A stretch of DNA of 24,728 bases from an uncultured Rhodospirillales bacterium. Lineage in GTDB: Bacteria > Pseudomonadota > Alphaproteobacteria > Rhodospirillales > Casp-alpha2. The notes beneath the pieces are model-generated. The model was not told the DNA's origin. It ran no database searches and worked only from the letters and a program-made list of their open reading frames with translations. A program made the translations under genes and the position numbers. Below, one piece after another: positions 15,768 to 24,563 of the stretch (position 1 is the stretch's first letter; the number at the start of each line of letters is the position of its first letter). The stretch lies in contig CALJEW010000171.1 of NCBI GenBank assembly GCA_938074585.1, forward strand, positions 1-24,728, in the 5' to 3' direction.

Positions 15768-16598
15768 ATGCCTGAATTACCAGAAGTTGAAACGGTTCGT
15801 CGCGGATTAGCCCCAGCCTTAGAAGGGCATACATTGTCCCGAGTTCAAATGTATCGGCCCAATTTACGGTTCCCTTTTCCTGATGGTTTTGGCCAACGGC
15901 TGACTGGAAAAACGGTGAAGTCCGTTGAACGTCGTGCAAAATTTTTACTGATCACTTTGGATGATGGAACGGTTTTAATTTCGCACCTAGGTATGTCGGG
16001 CAGTTTTCGCATTTATGAAGCCGACCCACCCGCATTGGATAAGCATGACCATGTTGTGTTTCAGGTCTCTAACGGGTTTGAAATCCGCTATAATGACCCA
16101 CGACGCTTTGGCTTTATGGACCTAACGACAGAAGCGGAAATGCCGGATCACCCGATGCTTTTAAAAATTGGACCGGAACCGGTTCATCCGGGGTTAACTG
16201 GGTCAGAACTGGCTGAGCGCTTGAAAAATAAAGTTGCCCCCATAAAAGCTGCCTTATTAGATCAAAGAGTAATCGCTGGAATTGGAAATATTTATGCCTG
16301 CGAAGCTTTGTTTATGGCAGGGATTTCGGCGAAACGAAAAGCAAGCACCGTTCAAGGCGGGCGTGCTGATAAATTGGCGGCGGCAATTCAAGAAGTTTTG
16401 TTGAAGGCGATAGAGGCCGGGGGGGCATCGTTGAAAGATCATCGGCAAACGTCGGGCGAGTTGGGATATTTTCAGCACAGCTTTCAAGTTTACGGACGCG
16501 CTGGGGAGGCTTGCTCTGTTTGTGTGCCGGACGTTCCTATTAGCAAAATGACGCAATCGGGTCGCTCAACATTCTTTTGTCCCCGTTGCCAAAGATAG
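15768..16598 (+). CDS. mutM: Formamidopyrimidine-DNA glycosylase (Fpg)
   Basis: Removes 8-oxoguanine and ring-opened purines from DNA and cuts the strand at the site. The protein begins MPELPEVETVRRGL, giving the catalytic N-terminal Pro and Glu. Lys58 (RRAKFLL) is the conserved base-contact Lys, SHLGMSGSFR is the next signature, and the C-terminal zinc finger has C249/C252 and C271/C274 with QSGRSTFFCPRCQR. Length 276 is normal. It is divergent from ubiE and followed after 15 bp by a small secreted protein gene. Confidence 0.96.
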   Translation: MPELPEVETVRRGLAPALEGHTLSRVQMYRPNLRFPFPDGFGQRLTGKTVKSVERRAKFLLITLDDGTVLISHLGMSGSFRIYEADPPALDKHDHVVFQVSNGFEIRYNDPRRFGFMDLTTEAEMPDHPMLLKIGPEPVHPGLTGSELAERLKNKVAPIKAALLDQRVIAGIGNIYACEALFMAGISAKRKASTVQGGRADKLAAAIQEVLLKAIEAGGASLKDHRQTSGELGYFQHSFQVYGRAGEACSVCVPDVPISKMTQSGRSTFFCPRCQR

Positions 16599-16613
16599 TG
16601 GTGTAAGAAAACA

Positions 16614-17015
16614 ATGAAAATTTTAAGCATCCTTTTATGTACTTTATTTTTAATCAACGCTTTGACTATTGGTTTGATGGGGCATCCGGCTTTGGCGCAA
16701 TCTCAAGCACCTGATTTTATAAATGTGATAGAAGGCTTACCTTTAATGCCTGGCCTTATCGAAGATGTTGATAGTGCAATGAGCTTTGATACAGCAAACG
16801 GGCGCATTGCAGAAACCATTGCGTCCGGTCAAGTCGAGCCTGGAAATATCCTTGGATATTACAAGCGTGCTTTGCCTCAGTTGGGCTGGAAACGCCTTAA
16901 CGCAACGCGTTACCAGCGGGAAGATGAAGTTTTGATTATTGATATTACGAAGGACAACGGTGGGGCGGTTCCAGTGTTGGTTTATTTCAGGCTATACCCG
17001 ACAAAGACAAAATAA
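16614..17015 (+). CDS. Small exported protein of unknown function
   Basis: A 133-residue protein with a clear signal peptide: MKILSILL start, a hydrophobic core and a likely cut after ALA-QSQ near residue 29. The mature part of about 100 residues contains EGLPLMPGLIEDVDSAMSFDT, GRIAETIASGQV and ILGYYKRALPQLGWKRL. It then has a basic/charged region and ends in beta-type sequence (VPVLVYFRLYP). No Cys and no known catalytic motif was seen. Similar exported proteins appear near mutM or rpsT in other alphaproteobacteria from memory, so it is a real gene. It lies 15 bp after mutM and shares its transcript. I do not recognise a function; the amphipathic layout would suit an outer-membrane or periplasmic accessory role. 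Confidence 0.75.
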   Translation: MKILSILLCTLFLINALTIGLMGHPALAQSQAPDFINVIEGLPLMPGLIEDVDSAMSFDTANGRIAETIASGQVEPGNILGYYKRALPQLGWKRLNATRYQREDEVLIIDITKDNGGAVPVLVYFRLYPTKTK

Positions 17016-17103
17016 CCACGATTGTTGATATACGACACTTGACGTTTCTCAAAACGCCCTATATAAGCCTGCCCATCAACAGAATAACAAAGGTTTCAAA
17101 ACC

Positions 17104-17370
17104 ATGGCCAATCATTCATCGGCTAAGAAAAGAATTCGTCAAACAGAACGTCGCACGGAAGTTAACCGTCAACGTATTGGTACAATTCGCACCGGTCTTC
17201 GCAAAGTAGAAGAAGCAATTGCAGTTGGCGACAAAACGGTTGCAGACGCGGCATTTCGTGCAGCTCAACCGTTATTAATGAGCGGTGTGTCAAAGGGTGT
17301 TATGCCCGCCAACACTGTGTCACGTAAACTGTCTCGATTGTCGAAGCGAATTAAAGGTTTATCCGCTTAA
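17104..17370 (+). CDS. rpsT: 30S ribosomal protein S20
   Basis: A basic 88-residue protein that binds 16S rRNA early in small-subunit assembly. It starts MANHSSAKKRIRQTERRTEVN, the standard S20 opening, and ends with the KGVMPANTVSRKLSRLSKRI helix. The 88-bp gap upstream separates it from the secreted protein gene and may hold its promoter. A strong terminator follows at 17401. The position just before dnaA is common in alphaproteobacteria. Confidence 0.97.
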   Translation: MANHSSAKKRIRQTERRTEVNRQRIGTIRTGLRKVEEAIAVGDKTVADAAFRAAQPLLMSGVSKGVMPANTVSRKLSRLSKRIKGLSA

Positions 17371-17400
17371 GTCCTTAAGTTTAAACGATAGTTTGTATTG

Positions 17401-17430
17401 AGCCATGTGGCTTAGCCGCATGGCTTTTTT
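17401..17430 (+). terminator. Intrinsic terminator of rpsT
   Basis: AGCCATGTGGC (17401-17411) pairs with GCCGCATGGCT (17415-17425) across a 3-base loop with one G-T wobble pair. It is followed by six T's counting the last stem base. A textbook terminator 30 bp after the rpsT stop. Confidence 0.9.
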
Positions 17431-17924
17431 GCGTTCAAATTTTAAGACAGTATTTCAAAGTCAGGGACTCGGGCCAGGGCCCAATGTCAAGAAAATTATT
17501 TTACATGTTCTTGTCTAAACGCTGTTGTCAGAATATGAAACAATCCGTAGTGTGCAATAAAACAAGAAGTGCGTATTTGTGTCGTTACTAAACTAAGTGC
17601 AAAAACATAATTTGTTTGCAAGCAGTTGATGAACTGAGAACTGGTAGTTAATTATATTGAATTAAGCAATTAAGTTGATCTATTTAACAAAAGAGTTCTG
17701 GAGTGCATACGTTAAAATGGTGATTTAAACCCTAAATTAAATGAAAATCAGCCATTAAAGGGGCTACTCAGTACACGTTAAATTTTGTCTTAGTTGGAAA
17801 AAGTAAAGATTTACCTGACTGAAATCTGGGGTAAACAGAGTGCTGATGTGGGTTGTCAGGAAATTTGTTGGGGCGAAGAAATGTATCATATCATAGTAAA
17901 TAAAATAAAAACGGTTCGGGCTCA
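17431..17924. other. AT-rich non-coding region upstream of dnaA with TTAA cluster
   Basis: No gene was found in these 494 bp in any frame. It should contain the dnaA promoter, but no good -35/-10 pair stands out. No match to the DnaA box TTATCCACA or to TGATCCACA was seen, so an origin cannot be claimed. Nine TTAA tetramers lie between 17648 and 17781, at 17648, 17662, 17670, 17684, 17712, 17725, 17737, 17755 and 17778. That is several times the number expected in AT-rich DNA. None pair at the exact TTAA-N7-TTAA spacing of a CtrA site. Confidence 0.6.
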
Positions 17925-19355
17925 ATGACTATATCGATAGACGCTACCGTAAACGGCGCACAAGCTGATGGAACTAATATGGAAGAATTGAAATCTGAAT
18001 GGCAACGGGTTGCTGCGCAGTTGCAAGAAACAATCGGCGAAGCGGCGTTTCAAAGCTGGATTAAACCTATTTCTGTACGTGGTTTGCGCGATGGAATGGT
18101 CCGCGTTTCGGTGCCAACTCGGTTCATGCGTGATTGGGTTGTCGCCCATTATAGCGAGCGCATTACAGAATTGTGGAAGAGTGAAAACGATACCGTTCAA
18201 AGCGTTGATATTAGCATTTTCACGGACCGGGCTCAAAAGGCAGAAAAATCGCCAGAAGCCTCAGCGCCAGTCGCTCAAAAGACCTTAAAAATTATAACCC
18301 CATCAGGACGCGTTTCACAATCTGCAGAAATTAGCGCAAGCTTGGATCGACGATTTACGTTTGATAAATTTGTTGTTGGTAAGCCAAACGAATTTGCCTA
18401 TGCCGCCGCCTGTCGGGTTGCGGAAACGACCACTTCCAACCCCTTCAACCCGTTATTTTTATATGGCGGTGTTGGCCTTGGTAAAACACATATGATGCAT
18501 TCAATTGCTTGGCATATTCGCGAGCAAACACCTCACCGTAACGTCATTTATTTATCTGCTGAAAAATTCATGTACCGGTTCATCCGTGCATTGCGCGAAC
18601 AAACAACTGTTGATTTTAAAGAACAATTTCGTTCGGTTGATGTGTTGATGATCGATGATGTACAATTTATTGCTGGCAAAGATTCAACCCAAGAAGAATT
18701 TTTCCATACGTTCAATGCGCTTGTCGATGAAGGCCGTCAAATTGTGCTTTCAGCGGATAAATCGCCGTCTGATATTGAGGGCATGGAAGAGCGTTTGGTG
18801 TCGCGCCTGAATTGTGGTTTGGTCGCGGACATCCATGCAACAACGTACGAGCTCCGGCTTGGTATCCTGCAATCTAAAGCTTTGCACTTTTCGTCTGAGA
18901 TCCCACCAAAAGTTTTGGAATTTTTAGCCCATAAAATTACGGCTAATGTACGTGAACTTGAAGGGGCGCTTAATCGCGTTGTGGCGCATTCTCAATTGGT
19001 TGGACGCGATATCACATTAGAGGCCACTCAAGACGTGCTACATGATCTTTTGCGGGCAAATGATCGCCGGGTAACGATTGAAGAAATCCAAAAGCAGGTC
19101 GCATCGCATTTTAATATACGAATGGCAGACATGCATTCTGCACGCCGTGCCAGATCGGTCGCTAGACCGCGCCAAGTCGCTATGTATTTGGCTAAGCAAT
19201 TGACCTCACGCTCCTTGCCTGAAATTGGTCGGAAGTTCGGTGGGCGTGATCATACAACCGTTATGCACGCAGTTCGGAAAGTCGATGAGCTTCGTGAACA
19301 CGACCCAAGTTTCGCTGAAGATGTTGAGCTTTTGAAGCGTATGCTTGAGGGTTAA
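17925..19355 (+). CDS. dnaA: Chromosomal replication initiator DnaA
   Basis: AAA+ ATPase that binds DnaA boxes and opens the chromosome origin. The 476 residues include domain I (WQRVAAQLQETIGEAAFQSWI), a short linker rich in Ala and Ser, the AAA+ core with Walker A GGVGLGKT at 181-188 and Walker B VDVLMIDDVQF, and the C-terminal DNA-binding domain with the signature GGRDHTTVMHAVRKV. The start at 17925 puts 18 residues before MEELKSEWQ; the later ATG (M19) is also possible. The gene stands after a long non-coding region and 215 bp before dnaN. Confidence 0.97.
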   Translation: MTISIDATVNGAQADGTNMEELKSEWQRVAAQLQETIGEAAFQSWIKPISVRGLRDGMVRVSVPTRFMRDWVVAHYSERITELWKSENDTVQSVDISIFTDRAQKAEKSPEASAPVAQKTLKIITPSGRVSQSAEISASLDRRFTFDKFVVGKPNEFAYAAACRVAETTTSNPFNPLFLYGGVGLGKTHMMHSIAWHIREQTPHRNVIYLSAEKFMYRFIRALREQTTVDFKEQFRSVDVLMIDDVQFIAGKDSTQEEFFHTFNALVDEGRQIVLSADKSPSDIEGMEERLVSRLNCGLVADIHATTYELRLGILQSKALHFSSEIPPKVLEFLAHKITANVRELEGALNRVVAHSQLVGRDITLEATQDVLHDLLRANDRRVTIEEIQKQVASHFNIRMADMHSARRARSVARPRQVAMYLAKQLTSRSLPEIGRKFGGRDHTTVMHAVRKVDELREHDPSFAEDVELLKRMLEG

Positions 19356-19400
19356 TCTCCTTTAATTTCGAAGAAAATATTCCGGATCAGAAGCTTGAAT

Positions 19401-19428
19401 AATACAAATGTAAATTCATTGTATTTTT
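19401..19428 (+). terminator. Hairpin with T run after dnaA
   Basis: AATACA plus ATG on the left (19401-19410, one bulged A) pair with CAT plus TGTATT on the right (19417-19425) around a 6-base loop. They are followed by TTT. The stem is AT-rich, so termination may be partial. Confidence 0.4.
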
Positions 19429-19441
19429 ATGAGCGAAAAAG

Positions 19442-19470
19442 CTTACTGTTCCGGGGGCTTCTGGTATAAT
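19442..19470 (+). promoter_or_regulatory. Possible dnaN promoter
   Basis: A perfect -10 box TATAAT at 19465-19470 lies 100 bp before the dnaN start. The best -35 at 17-bp spacing is CTTACT (19442-19447), only three of six matches. The position after the dnaA hairpin fits a separate dnaN promoter. Confidence 0.35.
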
Positions 19471-19570
19471 GGCCTGCACATATGGGTAAGTAATTCCGGC
19501 TTTGTATTCAGCTAAGAAGCCGGGTTTCAATATTTCGGTAAATTGTATGCTAAAGGCTTGAGAATAAACC

Positions 19571-20686
19571 ATGAAAATTACTATTGAACGGTCTGAATTG
19601 ATTAAATCTTTGGGCCATGTACAAAGCGTTGTTGAGCGCCGTAACACAATTCCGATTCTCTCAAATGTTAAAATTGAAGCAGCGGAAGGGCGCTTAACCC
19701 TAAATGCAACGGATATGGACTTGGATATGGTCGATTCTGTTGGTGCCAATGTGGAAACACCAGGAGCAATTACGGTATCTGCGCACACGCTGTATGATAT
19801 TGTTCGCAAGCTCCCTGAAGGCAGTCAGGTCGAGCTGAATGCGTCCGGTGATGGTCAAATGCAATTGAGCGCCGGGCGTTCACGGTTTACATTATCGTGC
19901 CTGCCAACCGATGAATTTCCGGTCCTTTCTGGGGGCGAATTACCTCATAATTTTAATGTGACCGCAGCCGAGCTTCGTTCTTTAATTGATCGCACAAAAT
20001 TTGCAATTTCAACGGAAGAAACCCGTTATTATTTGAACGGCATTTATTTACATAAAGCGGATCGTGATGGCGTTGATGTCTTGCGCGCCGTTGCGACGGA
20101 CGGGCACCGTTTGGCTAGTGTTGAAGCGCCGTTACCTGCGGGATCAGAAAATATGCCGGGAGTTATTGTGCCGCGTAAAGCGGTGACGGAACTGCGCAAA
20201 TTGATTGACGAATCGGGTGATGAAGTCGCGATTTCTATGTCAGAAAGTAAAATTCGCTTTTCCTTCGATAACGCGGTTTTGACGTCCAAATTGATTGATG
20301 GCACTTTTCCTGATTACCAGCGGGTTATCCCATCGGGCAACGACAAAGATATGGAAGTGAATTGCAAGTTGTTCTCTGATGCGGTTGACAGGGTATCGGC
20401 TATCTCGTCTGAAAAGTCCCGGGCGATTAAGCTGGTCTTGTCCAGAGGATTGTTAGCGCTTTCAGCGTCGAGCCCAGAACACGGCAGCGCAGAGGAAGAA
20501 ATTGAGGTCATTTACGAAGGTGATTCAGTGGAAATCGGCTTTAATTCAGCTTATTTACTCGATATCACAAGGCAAATTGAAGGTGATACCGCTCTCGTTT
20601 CGTTAGCCGATGGCAATTCGCCAACTATTTTGCGCGAAATGGATGATGCCAGCGCCATTTATGTCATCATGCCCATGCGCGTTTAA
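19571..20686 (+). CDS. dnaN: DNA polymerase III beta sliding clamp
   Basis: Ring-shaped dimer that holds DNA polymerase III on the template and is a platform for repair proteins. The 371 residues form the usual three repeated clamp domains. Family marks are the start MKITIERSELIKSLGHVQSVVERRNTIPIL, the loop TDMDLDMVDS, RFTLSCLPTDEFP, ATDGHRLA and the C-terminal YVIMPMRV that forms the peptide-binding pocket. It follows dnaA and is 32 bp before the recF start used here. Confidence 0.98.
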   Translation: MKITIERSELIKSLGHVQSVVERRNTIPILSNVKIEAAEGRLTLNATDMDLDMVDSVGANVETPGAITVSAHTLYDIVRKLPEGSQVELNASGDGQMQLSAGRSRFTLSCLPTDEFPVLSGGELPHNFNVTAAELRSLIDRTKFAISTEETRYYLNGIYLHKADRDGVDVLRAVATDGHRLASVEAPLPAGSENMPGVIVPRKAVTELRKLIDESGDEVAISMSESKIRFSFDNAVLTSKLIDGTFPDYQRVIPSGNDKDMEVNCKLFSDAVDRVSAISSEKSRAIKLVLSRGLLALSASSPEHGSAEEEIEVIYEGDSVEIGFNSAYLLDITRQIEGDTALVSLADGNSPTILREMDDASAIYVIMPMRV

Positions 20687-20688
20687 GC

Positions 20689-20695
20689 GGAGGGG
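20689..20695 (+). promoter_or_regulatory. Strong ribosome binding site before recF with no ATG/GTG behind it
   Basis: GGAGGGG lies just after the dnaN stop. The correctly spaced codon in the recF frame is CTG (20701), with a TTG at 20719 further on. No ATG or GTG lies within range in any frame, so this site raises the possibility of a rare start codon. Confidence 0.6.
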
Positions 20696-20718
20696 ATAAG
20701 CTGCAGCAGAACTCCACT

Positions 20719-21930
20719 TTGGCAACAATTGACAATACTTTGTCAACAGTCGATAAAAATGGCGAACGGGTGGTGCCGCGTGGTGCGAATCTAATTCGCC
20801 GGTATGCGATTAATCGCCTGACGCTAACCCATTTCAGAAATTATCCTAGTTTACGGATCGAGGCGGATGGGCGTCCCATTGTTTTGACGGGGGCTAATGG
20901 CGCTGGGAAAACAAATATTCTAGAAGCCATTTCGTTGTTGGTTCCGGGTCGGGGTTTGCGGCGCGCAAAATTATCAGAAATGGCCAACGATCAAGGCCCA
21001 GGCGATTGGGGCGTTGCGGCCAAAATAACAACACCAAATGGTCCCGTTGATTTGGGCACCGGCTTTATTGCCGATAGCTCGGGAAAACGGGAAAAGCGTC
21101 TGGTCCGTGTTGATGGTGAAAACGTATCAAGCCAATCCGCGCTTTCTACTTACATGAGCACGCATTGGCTAACACCGCAAATGGACCGGCTATTTGCAGA
21201 TGGTGTCTCGGCGCGCAGGCGGTTTATGGATCGTTTGGTTTTTGCTTGGGACCCAGCCCATGCAGGACGGGTTCAATCTTTTGAGCAATCGATGCGGGAA
21301 CGGCTTAGAATTTTAAAAGATCATAACGAACCTGATTTGGGCTGGTTGAAAACGCTTGAAGCAGGGATGGCCGAACGGGCGATGGCCGTCGCCGCAGCAA
21401 GACGAGAGTTAATCTCAAGATTGGCCCCCTCAGCCGAAGACGGTTTAGGGCCTTTTCCCGGCGCATTGCTTTCATTGCACGGTGAAATTGATGACTGGTT
21501 AGATAATGGCCCGGCACTTGAGGCCGAAGATCGGTATAGGGCTAAGTTGGCCGGAGACAGAGGGCACGATAAAATAGTGGGGCGTACGCATTCAGGTCCA
21601 CACCGCACGGACTTGGTTGTGCGCCATGCTGTGAAGGGTCAAGCAGCAGCCTTGTGTTCAACGGGCGAACAAAAAGCGCTGTTAATTGCGATCGTTCTCG
21701 CCAACGCAACATTACGGGGCCGCGAAGAAGGCAGCATTCCGGTTTTGTTATTAGATGAAGTAACGGCTCATTTGGATGAATACCGGCGCGAAGCATTGTT
21801 TGATCATTTGGTCGGGCTGGGCGCACAAGTTTGGTTGACTGGAACCGACGATAGTTTGTTCGGCGCCCTTAAAGAACAAGCACAAATATTTGAGATATGT
21901 AACGGTGGCCTGAAACCAAACGCCAATTAA
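20719..21930 (+). CDS. recF: DNA replication and repair protein RecF
   Basis: SMC-like ATPase that loads RecA at single-strand gaps with RecO and RecR. It has the Walker A loop GANGAGKTN followed by ILEAISLL, the signature region CSTGEQKALLIAIVLA, and Walker B VLLLDEVTAHLDEYRREALF, with the family opening INRLTLTHFRNYPSL at about residue 30. The start is uncertain: the frame has no upstream ATG. TTG at 20719 gives 403 residues with about 29 before the conserved part, CTG at 20701 best fits the ribosome site, and GTG at 20770 would give the shortest form with a weak site. It lies between dnaN and gyrB, 36 bp before gyrB. Confidence 0.93.
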   Translation: MATIDNTLSTVDKNGERVVPRGANLIRRYAINRLTLTHFRNYPSLRIEADGRPIVLTGANGAGKTNILEAISLLVPGRGLRRAKLSEMANDQGPGDWGVAAKITTPNGPVDLGTGFIADSSGKREKRLVRVDGENVSSQSALSTYMSTHWLTPQMDRLFADGVSARRRFMDRLVFAWDPAHAGRVQSFEQSMRERLRILKDHNEPDLGWLKTLEAGMAERAMAVAAARRELISRLAPSAEDGLGPFPGALLSLHGEIDDWLDNGPALEAEDRYRAKLAGDRGHDKIVGRTHSGPHRTDLVVRHAVKGQAAALCSTGEQKALLIAIVLANATLRGREEGSIPVLLLDEVTAHLDEYRREALFDHLVGLGAQVWLTGTDDSLFGALKEQAQIFEICNGGLKPNAN

Positions 21931-21966
21931 TTTTTTTTACGCACGATTACAGAGACGGAAACAACA

Positions 21967-24453
21967 ATGACGAATGAGCCAACAGAACTTAACCCGGAAC
22001 AAAACACTGAAGCACCAGTTGAAGAGATGAGCACCGAATATAATTCTGACTCTATTAAAGTTCTGAGGGGCCTTGATGCGGTTCGTAAACGCCCCGGCAT
22101 GTACATCGGAGATACCGACGATGGCTCAGGGTTGCATCATATGGTGTATGAGGTTGTTGATAACGCAATTGACGAAGCATTAGCCGGCCATTGCGATATT
22201 GTCAAAGTTATACTAAACGGCGACGGGTCCGTATCGGTCAGTGATAATGGCCGAGGAATACCGGTTGACGTTCATAAGGAAGAAGGCGTTTCAGCAGCTG
22301 AAGTTATTATGACGCAACTTCACGCAGGTGGTAAATTCGACCAGAACTCATATAAGGTGTCTGGCGGATTGCACGGCGTTGGTGTTTCGGTTGTGAACGC
22401 TTTATCTGATTGGTTAGAGCTTAAAATTTGGCGTGATGGCAAAGAACATTTAATCCGTTTTATTAATGGTGATGCAGAAGCACCGCTAAGAATTACAGGC
22501 GATGCGCCTTTCCAAGAAGATGGCTCTGTATTAACAGGCACCGAACTTAAATTTCATGCGTCGGCTGAAACGTTCTCGAATACAATATATGTTTTAGGTA
22601 CGTTGGAGCATCGATTACGAGAATTGGCCTTTTTAAATTCTGGTGTTCATTTACAATTGATAGATGACCGCGGCGTTGAACAAGTGGTCACTGATTTGCA
22701 TTACGACGGCGGACTGGAAGCGTTTGTTAAATACTTAGACCGCTCGAAACAAAGATTGCATGATAACGTTATTGCCATCATTGGTGAAAAAGATGGCATT
22801 ACGGTTGAGTGCGCTATGCAATGGAACGATAGCTATCATGAATCGACGCTCTGCTTTACGAACAATATTCCCCAGCGCGATGGCGGTACGCACTTGGCGG
22901 GGTTTCGGGGCGCGCTAACTAGAACCATTAATAACTACGCGGTCAATTCTGGAGCCGCTAAAAAAGCAAAAGTTAGTATTACTGGTGACGATGCCCGCGA
23001 AGGTATGACGTGTGTGTTATCAGTCAAAGTTCCTGATCCTAAATTCTCGTCACAAACGAAAGATAAATTGGTTTCGTCTGAAGTGCGGCCCGTTGTTGAA
23101 TCCCTAATTAGTTCTACATTAGATCAATGGTTTGAAGAGCATCCGGGAGACGCCAAGCGCGTGGTAGATAAAATTGTTGAGGCAGCAGCAGCCCGTGAAG
23201 CCGCTAAAAAAGCACGTGAATTGACGCGGCGTAAAGGGGCTTTAGATATCAGCTCGTTGCCAGGTAAATTGGCCGATTGCCAAGAACGCGATCCAGCGCT
23301 TTCTGAACTGTTCATCGTGGAGGGTGACTCAGCTGGCGGCTCTGCTAAGCAAGGGCGACACAGAAAGAACCAGGCAATTTTACCTTTGCGTGGTAAAATT
23401 TTAAACGTTGAGCGTGCTCGGTTTGATAAGATGTTGAGCTCAACCGAGATTGGTACGTTGATCACGGCGCTTGGAACCGGAATTGGTCGCGATGATTTTA
23501 ATGCTGACAAATGCCGTTACCATAAAATCATCATAATGACCGATGCTGATGTTGATGGAAGTCACATCCGAACTTTGTTGCTGACGTTCTTCTATCGGCA
23601 AATGCCACAACTGATTGAAAACGGGTTTTTGTATATTGCTCAGCCTCCGTTATATCGGGCAAAACGTGGAAACTCTGAAGTCTATTTGAAAGATGACCGG
23701 GCCCTAGAAAATCATTTGTTCAATTCAGCCATCGGCGATGGGGCTGTGTTTACGACCCATGATGGCGCACAAATGGCCGGACAAGATTTGCGCGCGACAA
23801 TTGACGAATGTCGTGAGATAAAAGAACTATTGGTCCATTTAGCTCAACTTGTTCCGGTCCATATTTTGGAACAAGCAGCAATTTCTAGCGCACTTGACCC
23901 AAAACTTTTATCCAACGCTACACGCGCAACAGAAGCGGCTGAATATATTGCAAAACGATTGGATGGCTTATCTGTAGAGACAGAACGCGGTTGGGAAGGT
24001 GTTTACAGCGGCGAAGGAAACTTAGAGTTTAAGCGGACAATGCGCGGTGTTACGGAACGCCATGCCATTAATGGAGCTCTTATTCGCTCGTCTGATGCGC
24101 GCCGCTTAAATGAAAAAGCTGGGCGCTTGCAGGAATTGTTCGCAACAGCTGGAAAGATGGTCGCTAAAGAAAAAGAACATACGATTAATGGCCCCGTATC
24201 GATGATTGATAAGATCCTTGAAATTGGCCGTAAAGGGTTGAGTTTCCAGCGGTATAAGGGACTGGGTGAGATGAACCCAGAACAGCTTTGGGAAACAACG
24301 TTGGACCCGAACGTTCGATCGTTGCTGCAAGTGTGCGTTAATCATGCAGATGACGCCGAAGACGTATTCTCAACCTTAATGGGCGACGTTGTCGAACCCC
24401 GCCGCGAGTTTATTCAAAGCAACGCGTTGAAAGTTGCGAACTTAGACGTTTAA
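21967..24453 (+). CDS. gyrB: DNA gyrase subunit B
   Basis: ATPase subunit of the type II topoisomerase that supercoils DNA, working with GyrA (not in this window). The 828 residues have the GHKL ATP site (E62 with D65/N66 in EVVDNAIDE, GRGIPVD, GGLHGVGVSVVNAL). The TOPRIM metal residues are Glu452 in EGDSAGGSAKQGR and the D526/D528/D530 set in TDADVDGSH. The C-terminal signature is QRYKGLGEMNPEQLWETT. The residue matching E. coli Lys447 is Arg (LPLRGKILN), which I recall as usual in alphaproteobacteria. The N-terminus may start at 21967 or at the Met 20 codons later; the upstream ATG has the better site. No DNA follows that encodes GyrA. Confidence 0.98.
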   Translation: MTNEPTELNPEQNTEAPVEEMSTEYNSDSIKVLRGLDAVRKRPGMYIGDTDDGSGLHHMVYEVVDNAIDEALAGHCDIVKVILNGDGSVSVSDNGRGIPVDVHKEEGVSAAEVIMTQLHAGGKFDQNSYKVSGGLHGVGVSVVNALSDWLELKIWRDGKEHLIRFINGDAEAPLRITGDAPFQEDGSVLTGTELKFHASAETFSNTIYVLGTLEHRLRELAFLNSGVHLQLIDDRGVEQVVTDLHYDGGLEAFVKYLDRSKQRLHDNVIAIIGEKDGITVECAMQWNDSYHESTLCFTNNIPQRDGGTHLAGFRGALTRTINNYAVNSGAAKKAKVSITGDDAREGMTCVLSVKVPDPKFSSQTKDKLVSSEVRPVVESLISSTLDQWFEEHPGDAKRVVDKIVEAAAAREAAKKARELTRRKGALDISSLPGKLADCQERDPALSELFIVEGDSAGGSAKQGRHRKNQAILPLRGKILNVERARFDKMLSSTEIGTLITALGTGIGRDDFNADKCRYHKIIIMTDADVDGSHIRTLLLTFFYRQMPQLIENGFLYIAQPPLYRAKRGNSEVYLKDDRALENHLFNSAIGDGAVFTTHDGAQMAGQDLRATIDECREIKELLVHLAQLVPVHILEQAAISSALDPKLLSNATRATEAAEYIAKRLDGLSVETERGWEGVYSGEGNLEFKRTMRGVTERHAINGALIRSSDARRLNEKAGRLQELFATAGKMVAKEKEHTINGPVSMIDKILEIGRKGLSFQRYKGLGEMNPEQLWETTLDPNVRSLLQVCVNHADDAEDVFSTLMGDVVEPRREFIQSNALKVANLDV

Positions 24454-24563
24454 TCTGTTTGTTGGGGGCACATAAAATGCGTTAGGTAATAATTTGTAAC
24501 CCTAAAAAGGTATTGTAGATTTAGTTATAGAGTGAGTTGGCCTCACCTATAATAAGAGAATAT

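Noticed and set aside
17431..17924. Chromosome origin (oriC) next to dnaA
   Set aside because: The location and AT content are suggestive, but no TTATCCACA or TGATCCACA box was found on either strand. The nearest look-alike (TGTGCAATAA at about 17551) has an extra base.
23320..23400. Quinolone-resistance change in GyrB (Arg at E. coli Lys447)
   Set aside because: Arg is conservative and, from memory, normal at this place in alphaproteobacterial GyrB; it is no evidence of resistance.
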